Origin: Novosphingobium sp. | Lineage (GTDB): Bacteria > Pseudomonadota > Alphaproteobacteria > Sphingomonadales > Sphingomonadaceae | Assembly: GCA_029247785.1 (NCBI GenBank) | Contig: JAQWKP010000373.1 | Coordinates: 1-46,410, forward strand | Direction of reading: 5' to 3' | Length of the DNA stretch: 46,410 nt | Shown here: piece by piece, positions 17,139-25,947 of the stretch | Numbering within the stretch: position 1 is the first letter of the stretch | Layout of the letters: every line of letters starts with the position of its first letter | Notes under the pieces: generated by a model | Database searches by the model: none | The model's input: the letters and a program-made list of their open reading frames with translations, nothing else | What the model was told of the DNA's origin: nothing | Position numbers and translations under genes: made by a program

Positions 17139-18389
17139 ATGAATATCGCGATCATCGGCGGCGGCATCGTCGGACTGACCACAGCGCTGAGCCTTAATGC
17201 CGCAGGCTTGCGCGCCACGGTTTACGAGGCGGTCGATGAGCTGAAGCCGCTGGGTGTCGGCATCAATTTGCTGCCCCATGCAGTGCGCGAGCTTGCAGAG
17301 CTGGGATTGCTCGAAAAGCTCAAGCAGATCGGAGTCGCAATCGATGGGCTTGACTATCACATGGGCGATGGCCGCAAGGTCTGGTCGGAGCCGCGTGGGC
17401 TCAGTGCCGGCTATCGCTGGCCGCAAATCGCAATCCATCGCGGCAAATTTCAGCTGTTCCTGCGTGACGAAGTGGTGGCAACGCAGGGCGCAAATGCGAT
17501 TCGGCCCGGGCATGAACTGGCGCAGTTCGAACAGGATGACGCGGGGGTAAGCCTGCAATTTCGCGGGATCGACCAGCCCATGCACGCCGACATTGCCATC
17601 GGAGCCGACGGCATCCATTCCGCCTTGCGCCGCCAGCTTTTTCCCGGCGAGGGCAAGCCGCTGTGGAACGGCGTGTCGCTGTTCCGCGCGACTACCCGGA
17701 TGCCTGCCAGAGAATTCGGCGCGAGAATGCTGTGGGCTGGACATTCGGTCCAGAAATTCATCGCCTATCCGATCGTGCGGCAAGGCGATGATCTGCTGCT
17801 CAACTGGGTGTGTGACCTTCGGACTGCCGAACCGGGTGGCGAGCCCTTCGAGGACTGGAACCGCACCGCCGGCAAGGAGCTGCTGATCAAGCGCTATCGT
17901 GACTGGCGATGTCAGGGCATCGACATTACCGCGATCATCGAGGCTGCGGGCGATGTCTTCGAATTCCCGATGGTCGACCGCGACCCGCTGCCGCGATGGT
18001 CATTTGACCGGGTGACGCTGGCAGGCGACGCGGCGCATCCGATGTATCCGATCGGTTCAAACGGGGCGACGCAGGGGATCATCGATGCGCGCGCGCTGGC
18101 CTACTACCTGGCGAGCGGGCCGGACCCGGTTACCGCGCTGGCTGACTATGAACAGGCCCGGCGCGAGGCAACAGCACGGATCGTGTTGGGCAATCGCGCC
18201 GGCGGGCCGGACAAGGTGCTCGAACTTGCTATCCAGCGCGCGCGCGATCCCGCAACCGACCTCGAATCTGTCCTGCCGATGACGGAGCGCGAGACGATCG
18301 CGCGCGAGTACAAGCAGCTCGCCGGGTTCGATCCCGATGTGCTGAACCAGCGCCCCAGCTTTTCGGTTGAACCGCAGAGCCCCAAATGA
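17139..18389 (+). CDS. FAD-dependent monooxygenase (salicylate-hydroxylase-like group A flavoprotein)
   Basis: A 416-residue group A flavin monooxygenase. It has the dinucleotide motif G-x-G-x-x-G at Gly7-Gly9-Gly12 with Glu30 at the end of beta2, the DG-type motif AIGADGIHSALR (about 153-164), and the second FAD motif LAGDAAHPMYPIGSNGATQGI (about 290-310). It would hydroxylate an aromatic or enol-type substrate with NAD(P)H and O2. No separate reductase is needed in this class. It lies between DUF3237 and the DUF1214-like gene in the long operon. The substrate is not predictable from sequence. Confidence 0.92.
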   Translation: MNIAIIGGGIVGLTTALSLNAAGLRATVYEAVDELKPLGVGINLLPHAVRELAELGLLEKLKQIGVAIDGLDYHMGDGRKVWSEPRGLSAGYRWPQIAIHRGKFQLFLRDEVVATQGANAIRPGHELAQFEQDDAGVSLQFRGIDQPMHADIAIGADGIHSALRRQLFPGEGKPLWNGVSLFRATTRMPAREFGARMLWAGHSVQKFIAYPIVRQGDDLLLNWVCDLRTAEPGGEPFEDWNRTAGKELLIKRYRDWRCQGIDITAIIEAAGDVFEFPMVDRDPLPRWSFDRVTLAGDAAHPMYPIGSNGATQGIIDARALAYYLASGPDPVTALADYEQARREATARIVLGNRAGGPDKVLELAIQRARDPATDLESVLPMTERETIAREYKQLAGFDPDVLNQRPSFSVEPQSPK

Positions 18390-18438
18390 CGCGGACGGGC
18401 TTGCCACACGGGTCCGGATGGCAGCATAGATAGTTCAG

Positions 18439-18459
18439 GTTCCGAATCCGTTTCGGGAC
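18439..18459 (+). other. Inverted repeat (8-bp stem, one G-T pair) before the DUF1214-like gene
   Basis: GTTCCGAA (18439-18446) pairs with TTCGGGAC (18452-18459) over a five-base loop, allowing one G-U pair in RNA. It sits in the only gap over 70 bp inside the 13-gene run. No T-run follows. It could be an attenuator, an RNA-processing hairpin, or an operator of an internal promoter. Confidence 0.4.
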
Positions 18460-18482
18460 TTCTGGCGGGAGAGGCTGGGCAA

Positions 18483-19661
18483 ATGACGAGCACGATCGAA
18501 CCCACTATTCTGTCCTATCTCCAGGACTTGGAAGGCGCTGTCGCCAATCTTGCCGACACATGGCGGCCAGACGATCCGCAATACCGCGCGGATATCTACC
18601 GCCAGACCATGACTAGCCTGTCCTATTCCTATTTCATGTTCTTCCACGCCGATGCTGAACATCCCGACTGGGCACCGCTGTGGAACCCGGTCTATACGCT
18701 CCAGCCCAATCCCGACGATATCTATGTGCAGTCGCCGATCCGCGGTGATCTGACCTATCGCGTCTCCGGCAATCGCGGCACCTGCAAGATCCTGAGCTTC
18801 ACTTCGCAGGCGAAGCTGTCGGGAACCTATGACGAAATACCGGTGCCGGGCGGCCACAACGAAGCCGATTGCAGCGATCTCGGCCTGGAGCTTGGCGAGG
18901 ATTTTGAAGTGATCTTCAGCGCCGAGCGGCCCGCAGGATATACCGGCAGATGGGCACCGATCGACCCGATCGCGACCGGCATGTTCCTCCGCTATCGCAG
19001 CTATGACTGGGCCAATGAGATCGATCCGGTGCTGTCCATCGAATGCCTCGATAAAGTCGGCCCCAAGCCGCGCCTTGCGCCCGACGAAATCCTGCGCCGC
19101 ATCCAGGAAATGGCGAAATTCCCGGCGCGCAAGACCAAGCAATATTTCAAGATGCAAAACGGGGTGAAAGAGCGCGTTGGCTTCAACGTGTTTGAGCCGA
19201 TCCGCATGCCCGGCGCTTTGGTCAAGCAAACCTATTGGCCAGCCTGTTTCCAGCTCGAGGACGACGAGGCGCTGATCATCGAAACCGAAATCCCCGAAGG
19301 CGCGCCTTATTGGAACGTCCAGCTCAACGACCCCTATTTCAACGCGCTCGAATATGTCTATCGCCTGTCGAGCACCAATGGGGCGATGGCGACGCTGAGC
19401 TCGGACGGAAAATTCCGCGCGGTGATCGCGCTCACCGATCCCGGCGTGCCCAATTGGCTCGACCCGGCGGGCTATAATGAAGGCGGCATCTATGGCCGCT
19501 GGTACGATTGCGACAGCGAACCCCTGCCGACCCTCACACGGGTGAAGTTGGCAGACTTGCGCGACCACTTGCCCGATGACACGCCAGTGGTATCCCCTGA
19601 ACAACGTGCCGAGGAGCTGCGCGTCCGCGTTCGCGCCTGCCAGCGGCGCAGGAGATGGTAG
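18483..19661 (+). CDS. DUF1214-like protein of unknown function
   Basis: A 392-residue soluble protein with no signal peptide. The C-terminal third resembles the DUF1214 fold: APYWNVQLNDPYFNALEY (about 275-292), then LSSDGKFRAVIALTDPGVPNWLD and GRWYDC. The N-terminal part is rich in aromatic residues (SYSYFMFFHADAEHPDW) and holds the segment NPDDIYVQSPIRGDLTYRV, which DUF1214/DUF1254 proteins show in similar form. No enzymatic motif was recognised. A GGGAGAGG ribosome site precedes the ATG, and the gene ends one base before the next gene starts. Co-transcription suggests a pathway role such as binding or hydrolysis of a hydrophobic intermediate. That is inference. Confidence 0.75.
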   Translation: MTSTIEPTILSYLQDLEGAVANLADTWRPDDPQYRADIYRQTMTSLSYSYFMFFHADAEHPDWAPLWNPVYTLQPNPDDIYVQSPIRGDLTYRVSGNRGTCKILSFTSQAKLSGTYDEIPVPGGHNEADCSDLGLELGEDFEVIFSAERPAGYTGRWAPIDPIATGMFLRYRSYDWANEIDPVLSIECLDKVGPKPRLAPDEILRRIQEMAKFPARKTKQYFKMQNGVKERVGFNVFEPIRMPGALVKQTYWPACFQLEDDEALIIETEIPEGAPYWNVQLNDPYFNALEYVYRLSSTNGAMATLSSDGKFRAVIALTDPGVPNWLDPAGYNEGGIYGRWYDCDSEPLPTLTRVKLADLRDHLPDDTPVVSPEQRAEELRVRVRACQRRRRW

Positions 19662-19662
19662 A

Positions 19663-20448
19663 ATGATCAGCGAACAAATCGATTTTTCCGGCCGCGTGGC
19701 CATCGTCACCGGCGGCGGCACCGGCATCGGCTATGCCACTGCAATGCAGCTTGCCATGCTGGGCGCAAATGTCGTGATCGCTGCGCGCACCGTCGACGAG
19801 CTGGAGGCCGCCGCCGCGCGGATCGCGGAAGCTTCAGGCAATCGCTGCCTTGCCGTCCCGACCGATGTAAAGAAGGAAGATGCCTGCACCACACTGGTCC
19901 AGCGCACGATCGACGAGTTCGGGCGGATCGATATTCTCGTCAACAATGCTGGCGGCACGCGAATGGGTCCGCTTGAGCATATCCCGACGCGCGGCTGGGA
20001 TTCTATTTTCGAACTCAATATCCGCTCGGCCTATGTCCTCACCCGTGAGGCGGGCAAGCATATGATCGAACAGAAAACGGGCGCGATCATCAACATTTCC
20101 TCCGGCGCAGGCGTGAACGGCGTCAAAGGCGGCGCGCATTATTCGGCTGCCAAATCCGCGCTGCAGATGTTCACCAAGGTAACGGCGGCGGAATGGGGCC
20201 GATTTGGTATCAGGGTGAACTGCGTGGCAGCAGGCGCGATCGCCAGCGAGCGTGTGTCCGAAGCCTGGAAAGTAGCCGGATTGGACGAGGTAGAAATGGG
20301 CAAATCCGCGCCGCTCGGACGGACAGGAACGCCAGAAGACATGGCCAATATGATCGTGTTTTTCGCCAGCGACGCCTCCTCCTATATTTCGGGCGAGACG
20401 ATTTCCGTCAGCGGCGGTCCGAATCTCGGCGGTATTGAGCTTGATTGA
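19663..20448 (+). CDS. Short-chain dehydrogenase/reductase (FabG-like)
   Basis: A 261-residue classical SDR: TGGGTGIG (16-23), NNAG (94-97), Ser147 in NISSGAG, and YSAAK (Tyr160, Lys164). Arg42 after beta2 (AARTVDE) suggests NADP(H) preference. The C-terminal FASDASSYISGETISVSGG is the usual FabG-type end. GGAG sits eight bases before the ATG, inside the end of the preceding gene. It likely oxidises a secondary alcohol or reduces a ketone within the pathway. It is one of three SDRs in the region, each of a different subtype. Confidence 0.92.
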   Translation: MISEQIDFSGRVAIVTGGGTGIGYATAMQLAMLGANVVIAARTVDELEAAAARIAEASGNRCLAVPTDVKKEDACTTLVQRTIDEFGRIDILVNNAGGTRMGPLEHIPTRGWDSIFELNIRSAYVLTREAGKHMIEQKTGAIINISSGAGVNGVKGGAHYSAAKSALQMFTKVTAAEWGRFGIRVNCVAAGAIASERVSEAWKVAGLDEVEMGKSAPLGRTGTPEDMANMIVFFASDASSYISGETISVSGGPNLGGIELD

Positions 20449-20457
20449 GGAACGACG

Positions 20458-21642
20458 ATGAATTTGAGTTACGATCCGCCCCAACAATTCCGTCACGCGG
20501 TCGACCAGCTGCACGAGATTGTCGCACTGGAAGTCGGCAGCGATGATTTCGGCCCCGGCGACTATCTCGCTGGGCTAAAAGTCCTGCTGCAATCGATGGA
20601 TTATGACCCGCTGTTTAGCGAGCAGGGTCGCCACATCGCCTGGGGCCGGGTGATCGAAACCCTGCGCGGTCGAGCCCATGCGATAAAATCGATGAATGAA
20701 AACCCTGGCTTCGATGCGCGTGACGTGGTGAGCCCAGTTGTCATCGTCGGCGTTCCGCGCACCGGAACCACCGCGCTGCACCGGCTGATGGCGGTCGACC
20801 GGCGCTTCCAGGGGTTGCAGACATGGCTGCTCGATTCGCCCATGCCACGCCCACCGATCGAAAGCTGGGGAGACTATCCCGAATTTCTCAAAAGCGCCGA
20901 ATTGCTCGATGCGCATTATGCCGCTTCGCCCGATGCCCGTGCCGCGCATCACCGTGCCGCCGAGGAAGTGCATGAATGCTGCTTCCTGCTGGCCCAGAGC
21001 TTTCGCTGCAATATATTGAGCTGCAGCCAGTCCGCCGCGACCTATGACGCCTGGTGGCAAAGCCAGAGCGAGTGGCCCGGCTATCAATATTACAAGCAAT
21101 GCGTGCAGCTGATCGGCAGCAATGAGCCAGACACCCGCTGGCTGCTCAAGAACCCCGGCCATATCGAGAATCTCGACCTTTTGTTCGCGGTGTTTCCCGA
21201 TGCCAAGGTGATCCAGACGCATCGCGATCCGGCCAAAGCGGTGCCTTCGCTAGTTGCTCTGCTGATGCAGATGCATGCGCTGATGGAGGAAGGCCGGGTT
21301 GACCAGCGCGGCGAGAACATGCTGGCGCGCGAGGTCGCCAAATGGTCGAACGCGGTGCATAAATGCGACAAGATGCGTGAGGGCCATCCGGACCAGGTGC
21401 TTGATGTTGTCCATGGCGATTTCCACCGCGAGCCGATGAAAGTGCTGGAGCAGATTTACGCCTTCATCGACATGGAGATCAGTGACGAGGTCAGGCCGTT
21501 GCTGCAGCAGCGTATCGACGAAAAGCCGGAACTCCAGCACGGCAAGCATAGTTACACGATCAGTGATTACGGCATGACCGAGGAGGAAGCGCGCGAGCCG
21601 TTCGGCGACTACATTGAGCGCTTCGACCTGGTTAAGTCCTGA
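20458..21642 (+). CDS. Sulfotransferase-family protein (PAPS-dependent type)
   Basis: A 394-residue protein with both PAPS-binding features. The 5'-phosphosulfate loop is VPRTGTTALHRL (99-110). The 3'-phosphate site is QTHRDPAKAVPS with Arg256 and Ser264. A further conserved segment is RWLLKNPGHI (227-236). The middle part is helical and rich in Trp, His and Cys. The family transfers sulfate from PAPS to hydroxyl or amino groups in the cytoplasm. Such an enzyme inside a degradative operon is unexpected; it may modify a hydroxylated intermediate, or the fold may have been adapted to another reaction. A GAGGAA ribosome site and a 9-bp gap place it firmly in the operon. Confidence 0.88.
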   Translation: MNLSYDPPQQFRHAVDQLHEIVALEVGSDDFGPGDYLAGLKVLLQSMDYDPLFSEQGRHIAWGRVIETLRGRAHAIKSMNENPGFDARDVVSPVVIVGVPRTGTTALHRLMAVDRRFQGLQTWLLDSPMPRPPIESWGDYPEFLKSAELLDAHYAASPDARAAHHRAAEEVHECCFLLAQSFRCNILSCSQSAATYDAWWQSQSEWPGYQYYKQCVQLIGSNEPDTRWLLKNPGHIENLDLLFAVFPDAKVIQTHRDPAKAVPSLVALLMQMHALMEEGRVDQRGENMLAREVAKWSNAVHKCDKMREGHPDQVLDVVHGDFHREPMKVLEQIYAFIDMEISDEVRPLLQQRIDEKPELQHGKHSYTISDYGMTEEEAREPFGDYIERFDLVKS

Positions 21643-21660
21643 GGTCTTGAGGAGGAACAG

Positions 21661-22671
21661 ATGAAAGCAGCGATTTATCCTGGCGAAGGCAAACCCATCA
21701 CCATCCAGGACATACCCGACCCCCAGCCGGGGGGTAACGATGTCATCATCAAGGTCCACCGCTGCGGCATTTGCGGCACCGACACCTCCTTCACCCGCGG
21801 CGAGATGTTCGATTTCGGCAAAGATGCGCAATTCGGCCATGAATATGCCGGCGAGATTATCGAGATCGGCAAGAGTGTAAGCAATTTCAGCGTGGGTGAT
21901 CGGGTCGCGGCGCTGCCTTCGATCGCTTGCGGAGAATGCGCAGCATGCAGCAGCCACGGCAATAATGTGTTGTGCCTAGCCAGTCCTGGCCCCGGCATGG
22001 TCGGTTTTGCCGAAATGGCGAAACTGCCGACCAGCGTGTTGACCCGCCTGCCGTCCACACTGTCGATGGCCGATGGCGCGCTAGTCGAGCCGCTCGCGGT
22101 CAGCCTTTACGGCCTCAGACAGGCGCAAATCCGGCCTGGCGACAGCGTGCTGGTGCTGGGCGGCGGCACTGTTGCGCTTTACTCCATATACTGGGCGCGA
22201 CGGCTGGGCGCAGGCAGGATCGTCGCCATGTCGCGCTCGGAACGACGCAAGGACCCGTGCTTGGCGATGGGAGCGAACCAGTTCATCACCTATGGCGACG
22301 AGGAAATCCCCGAAGTGATCGAAGCGCTCGGCGGCTCGCCCGATTGCGTGCTGGAATGCGTCGGCGCGGAAGGCATGCTGTCCAAGGCGGTAATGCATGT
22401 CGGGCAATTCGGAAAGATCGTCAGCCTGGGCTTTTGCACGTCGCCCGATCCGGTGATCCCTGGGGTCGCCTCGTTCAAATGCGCGACGATGCAATTTGTT
22501 GTCGGCTATTCGATGACTGAATTCAACTACATCGCCGATCAGATGGACAAAGGCCATGTCGATCCCAAGACGATCATAAGCAACGACATCGCGCTTGCCG
22601 ATCTGCCAGACATGATGGAAACACTGCGCGGGTCCAACAATGAAACCAAGGTCCATGTCTGCATGGAATGA
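21661..22671 (+). CDS. Zinc-dependent alcohol dehydrogenase (MDR family)
   Basis: A 336-residue medium-chain dehydrogenase. The catalytic zinc ligands are likely Cys38 (CGICGTD), His60-Glu61 (GHEYAG) and Glu143 (LVEPLAV). The structural zinc cysteines are Cys90, Cys93, Cys96 and Cys105, with one residue more than usual before the last Cys. The cofactor loop reads VLGGGTVALY (165-174), where the third glycine of the usual GxGxxG is Ala. It would oxidise the alcohol made by a P450, as 5-exo-hydroxycamphor dehydrogenase does in the camphor pathway. A strong GGAGGA precedes the ATG. Confidence 0.92.
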   Translation: MKAAIYPGEGKPITIQDIPDPQPGGNDVIIKVHRCGICGTDTSFTRGEMFDFGKDAQFGHEYAGEIIEIGKSVSNFSVGDRVAALPSIACGECAACSSHGNNVLCLASPGPGMVGFAEMAKLPTSVLTRLPSTLSMADGALVEPLAVSLYGLRQAQIRPGDSVLVLGGGTVALYSIYWARRLGAGRIVAMSRSERRKDPCLAMGANQFITYGDEEIPEVIEALGGSPDCVLECVGAEGMLSKAVMHVGQFGKIVSLGFCTSPDPVIPGVASFKCATMQFVVGYSMTEFNYIADQMDKGHVDPKTIISNDIALADLPDMMETLRGSNNETKVHVCME

Positions 22672-22702
22672 TGACGCCCCGGGCTGAATTGGGAGAGACT
22701 TG

Positions 22703-23776
22703 ATGACCAACGCCGCTATCCCCGCCCTAGTCGTCGGGACCGGCTTCGGCTGCCGCATCCACGTGCCGGCGCTGAAGGCCACGGGGTTCGATGTGGTTGG
22801 CTTGGTCGGCTCCGATCCCGAACGAACCGCGCGGCGCGCCGCGCGCGAAGGCGTTCCGGCTGCCTTCACCGATCTGGACGAAGCGATCAGCCAAACCGGC
22901 GCGAAGGTGGTAACCGTATCGGCACCGCCCAACCTGCATGCCGAGCTGACTCTCACCGCTATCGCGCACGGCTGCCATGTGCTGTGCGAAAAGCCCTTCG
23001 CCTTCGATGCCAGTGAAGGTCAGGCGATGCTCGATGCTGCCGAAAAGGCAGGCATCGTCCACACCGTCGCCCATGAGTTCCGCTGGCTGCCCGACCGCGC
23101 CCTGTTCGGACGCGCGATTGCAGACGGGCTGATCGGCGATCCCCGCTTCCTGGTGATCGACCAATTCATGCCATTCTGCGCCGATCCCGAGACAAGGCTA
23201 CCGAAATGGTGGTTCGATGTGAACGCCGGAGGCGGCTGGCTCGGCGCAGGCGGCTCGCATCTGATGGACCAGATCAGGGCCTGGCTCGGCGAGTTCGACA
23301 GCTTGAGCGCCAACCTCTTGCTCGTTTCCAACCGCGAAGCCGAGGCCGAGGATTCCTATTCGATGCGCTTCCGCATGAAGAACGGCGTTGAAGGCTCGAT
23401 GCAGCAATGTGCCGGCGCATGGGGACCCATGACAAGCGACTGGCGCTGCGCCGGAACCAAGGGCACGGTCTGGATCGATCAGGGCAAGGTGATGGTCGCC
23501 GACAAGGCAGGCACGCGCGAATTGTCGGTGCCGGACGATTTGGTATTGCCGCCGCCGCCTCCGCAGGTTGCCGATCCCAATTCCAGCCGGCGTCACTCCC
23601 ATTTCGAAATCGGCCCGTTCACCCGGCTATGCGAGGCATTTCATGCAGCGATTGAAGGGCGCACGCACACCAGCGCGGTTGCGGTGCCGACGTTCCATGA
23701 CGGGCTTGCCTCGATGCGTATTCTCGATGCCATGCGCGCCTCAGCCGCCGATGGTGGAGCCTTGAAACAGGTCTGA
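22703..23776 (+). CDS. Gfo/Idh/MocA-family oxidoreductase
   Basis: A 357-residue NAD(P)-dependent oxidoreductase with an N-terminal Rossmann fold (LVVGTGFGCRIHVPAL), the family hallmark CEKPFAF near residue 95, and a C-terminal alpha/beta domain with the aromatic-rich KWWFDVNAGGGWLGAGGSHLMDQ (about 172-193). These enzymes often act on cyclic polyols and sugars but also on other alcohols and ketones. ATG 22703 is preferred to the TTG three bases earlier because GGGAGAG lies five bases upstream. It follows the alcohol dehydrogenase by 31 bp. The exact reaction in this operon is unknown. Confidence 0.9.
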   Translation: MTNAAIPALVVGTGFGCRIHVPALKATGFDVVGLVGSDPERTARRAAREGVPAAFTDLDEAISQTGAKVVTVSAPPNLHAELTLTAIAHGCHVLCEKPFAFDASEGQAMLDAAEKAGIVHTVAHEFRWLPDRALFGRAIADGLIGDPRFLVIDQFMPFCADPETRLPKWWFDVNAGGGWLGAGGSHLMDQIRAWLGEFDSLSANLLLVSNREAEAEDSYSMRFRMKNGVEGSMQQCAGAWGPMTSDWRCAGTKGTVWIDQGKVMVADKAGTRELSVPDDLVLPPPPPQVADPNSSRRHSHFEIGPFTRLCEAFHAAIEGRTHTSAVAVPTFHDGLASMRILDAMRASAADGGALKQV

Positions 23777-23790
23777 CAGGAGTTGCTGCA

Positions 23791-24201
23791 ATGAGCGAAT
23801 CATTCGAAAAAGGGCTGAAGGTCTTCCGCGAGGTCTATGGCGACGAGCAGGCCGACGGATTGCGCGCCTTCACCGAATCCGGGGAAGGCTTCGGCGTGCT
23901 GCAGGCACAATGGTCGATGGAATGGCCGTTCGGCGAATTATGGACTCGCGAGGAACAGCTGCCGCGCAAGATGCGCAGCCTGGCCGTGCTCGGCATGGTG
24001 ATCGGGCTGCGCAGCTTCGAGGAAATCAAATACCACACCAAGATGGGCATCGCGAACGGCCTCACCCGGCAGGAGCTGGAAGAGGTATTCTATTCAACCC
24101 TGCCCTATTGCGGCTTCCCGATCGGAAATACTGCCAAGAGCGCCATGCTGGAAGCCTTCGCCGAGCTGGACGCTGCGGCTGACGGCAAGGCAGCGGAGTA
24201 A
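23791..24201 (+). CDS. Carboxymuconolactone decarboxylase-family protein
   Basis: A 136-residue protein that matches the PcaC-like group well. WSMEWPFGELWTREEQLPRKMRSLAVLGM is followed by IKYHTKMGIANGLTRQELEEVFYSTLPYCGFP. The conserved His (about 78) in EIKYHT and the NGLTRQE segment correspond to PcaC. It lacks the CxxC of AhpD peroxidases, so a decarboxylase or isomerase-type role fits better. An AGGAG ribosome site is present and only 4 bp separate it from the next gene. True 4-carboxymuconolactone is unlikely here because no protocatechuate pathway genes are present. Confidence 0.88.
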   Translation: MSESFEKGLKVFREVYGDEQADGLRAFTESGEGFGVLQAQWSMEWPFGELWTREEQLPRKMRSLAVLGMVIGLRSFEEIKYHTKMGIANGLTRQELEEVFYSTLPYCGFPIGNTAKSAMLEAFAELDAAADGKAAE

Positions 24202-24205
24202 AACG

Positions 24206-25087
24206 ATGGACCAGTTCACCATTGGCAAGGCGCAGGTCAGACGCGTCGAAGAGCTGAGTATCAGACTGCCTTTCGATATGTTCGGGGCGAGCGATGAAAT
24301 GGTCGCCGCTAATGCCGGTTGGCTCAAGCCGGCCTGGCTGGGCAATGACGGCAATTGGGACATGGTCGTCCAGAGCTGGATCGTCATCGTCGATGACCGG
24401 GTGATCGTGGTCGATCCCTGCGTCGGCAATGGCCGGTCGCTGCCTGCATTCGAAATCTTCGACCAGCTCGACACACCTTTCATCGAACGCTTCGCCGCCT
24501 GCGGCATAAGCCCCGAGCTGGTCGACGCGGTGGTCTGCACCCACCTACACAGCGATCATTGCGGCTGGAACACGGTGCTGCGCGACGGCAAATATGTCCC
24601 GACTTTCCCAAATGCGCGCTATTTCATGGGCAAGCGCGAGGTTGAGCGCTGGGACTATCGCTTGCCCGGCTACAACCACATTCCCGAAAACGCCAGTATC
24701 TTCGAGAACAGCGTGCTGCCGATCCTTGAGGCCGGGCTTGCCGAGGTGATCGGAGACAGCCACGCGATTTCGCCGAGCCTGCATGCCGAGCTGGCCGATG
24801 GCCACACGCTCGGCCACATGGCGCTGCATCTGACCTCTGGAGAACGGCATGGCTGGTTCACCGGGGATGCGTTCCATCACCCGATCGAGCTGCTCCATCC
24901 CGAACTCGATGAGCATAGCTGTGAGAATTATCCGCTGACCGTCGCCACCCGTGAACGGCTGATTTCAGCCTTCATCGCACAGGGTGCGCTGATTATCCCC
25001 GCCCATTTCACCGCGCCTCACGCTGGCTATCTGCGTGAAACAAACGGCACCCGACAATTTGAACCGCTTGCTTCCAAGCAAGCCTGA
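24206..25087 (+). CDS. Metallo-beta-lactamase-fold hydrolase (lactonase-like)
   Basis: A 293-residue MBL-fold enzyme with the full dinuclear metal set: THLHSDHCGW (His113, His115, Asp117, His118), His200 in DGHTLGHM, Asp221 in FTGDAFHH and His267 in IPAHFTAPH. The long N-terminal region and the WNT after the metal motif resemble lactonase/quorum-quenching and related hydrolases. In this operon it could open a lactone made by a Baeyer-Villiger-type monooxygenase; that is inference. It is soluble and has no signal peptide. It lies 4 bp after the CMD gene and 14 bp before the last SDR. Confidence 0.9.
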   Translation: MDQFTIGKAQVRRVEELSIRLPFDMFGASDEMVAANAGWLKPAWLGNDGNWDMVVQSWIVIVDDRVIVVDPCVGNGRSLPAFEIFDQLDTPFIERFAACGISPELVDAVVCTHLHSDHCGWNTVLRDGKYVPTFPNARYFMGKREVERWDYRLPGYNHIPENASIFENSVLPILEAGLAEVIGDSHAISPSLHAELADGHTLGHMALHLTSGERHGWFTGDAFHHPIELLHPELDEHSCENYPLTVATRERLISAFIAQGALIIPAHFTAPHAGYLRETNGTRQFEPLASKQA

Positions 25088-25101
25088 ACGAGGACAAAAC
25101 C

Positions 25102-25947
25102 ATGCATGATCTCGATGGCCTTGGATATCGCGACAAGACGATTGTCGTTACCGGCGGATCATCCGGCATGGGGGAGGCAACTGCCAAATTGCTCGGCGAG
25201 ATGGGCGCGAAAGTGCATATCGTCGACATCCAGGAGCCGAGCATTCCCTGCGAAAGCTTCCACCAGTGTGACCTGTCGGATTTCGACCAGGTGAGAGCCA
25301 CAGCTGAAGCGCTGAAATCCATAGCTCCAGTCCACTTCATGTTCCCCTGCGCCGGCCTTCCGCCGCATATCAAGGGGCCGCTCTATTGCATGACGGTCAA
25401 TTATATCGGCACGCGGCTATTCGTGGAGGAAATGCTGCCGACGATGGAAGACGGTGCGGGCATTGCCATCATTTCATCCGACGCCGGCATGGGCTGGCAA
25501 GGCAATCTTGAACTCAACATGCAGCTGCTGGCGATCTCCGACCCGGACGAAGCCAAGGCCTGGTGCGAAGCGGATATGGAGGCGCGAGTGCGCGACGGCT
25601 ATACCTCGTCCAAGGAACTGCTCATCACCTGGGTGGCCCAGGCAGCCGTCGAACTTGGCAACCAGCGCCGCATCCGCCTCAATTGCACCGGTCCCTGCCC
25701 GACAAGGACCGCCTTCATGGACGAGCAGGAAAAGGTTCTGCCCGACGGCTTCCTCGAGGCATGGCCCTATCCCTCGCTCGGAAGGATGTCGACAGCGGTG
25801 GAACAGGCCTGGCCGCTGATCCTGCTTAACAGCCCGCTCAACGCGGCGGTCACCGGCACGTTCCTTTATACCGACCAGGGATTTGCCCCCGGCGTGTTCA
25901 CCGGCGCGATCAGCGGTGCCTTCATGGGCGGCGCGGCAGACGGCTGA
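25102..25947 (+). CDS. SDR related to 3alpha-hydroxysteroid dehydrogenase/carbonyl reductase
   Basis: A 281-residue SDR with TGGSSGMG (17-24), Ser126 (ISSDAG) and YTSSK (Tyr167, Lys171). The usual NAG is CAG (83-85). The distance from the catalytic Ser to Tyr is 41 residues instead of about 13. That spacing equals the one in Comamonas testosteroni 3alpha-HSD/carbonyl reductase (Ser114, Tyr155), where the insert forms a helical lid and alters dimer packing. Asp42 suggests NAD+ use. The likely substrate is a cyclic or steroid-like alcohol or ketone. It closes the 13-gene run and converges on the acyl-CoA ligase gene. Confidence 0.9.
   Translation: MHDLDGLGYRDKTIVVTGGSSGMGEATAKLLGEMGAKVHIVDIQEPSIPCESFHQCDLSDFDQVRATAEALKSIAPVHFMFPCAGLPPHIKGPLYCMTVNYIGTRLFVEEMLPTMEDGAGIAIISSDAGMGWQGNLELNMQLLAISDPDEAKAWCEADMEARVRDGYTSSKELLITWVAQAAVELGNQRRIRLNCTGPCPTRTAFMDEQEKVLPDGFLEAWPYPSLGRMSTAVEQAWPLILLNSPLNAAVTGTFLYTDQGFAPGVFTGAISGAFMGGAADG

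Noticed and set aside
18435..19727. 430-codon minus-strand open frame opposite the DUF1214-like gene
   Set aside because: It looks like antisense translation of a real gene; the plus-strand protein has a ribosome site, family resemblance and operon spacing.
22081..22956. 291-codon minus-strand open frame over the ADH and Gfo/Idh/MocA junction
   Set aside because: It crosses two well-supported plus-strand genes and shows no domain.
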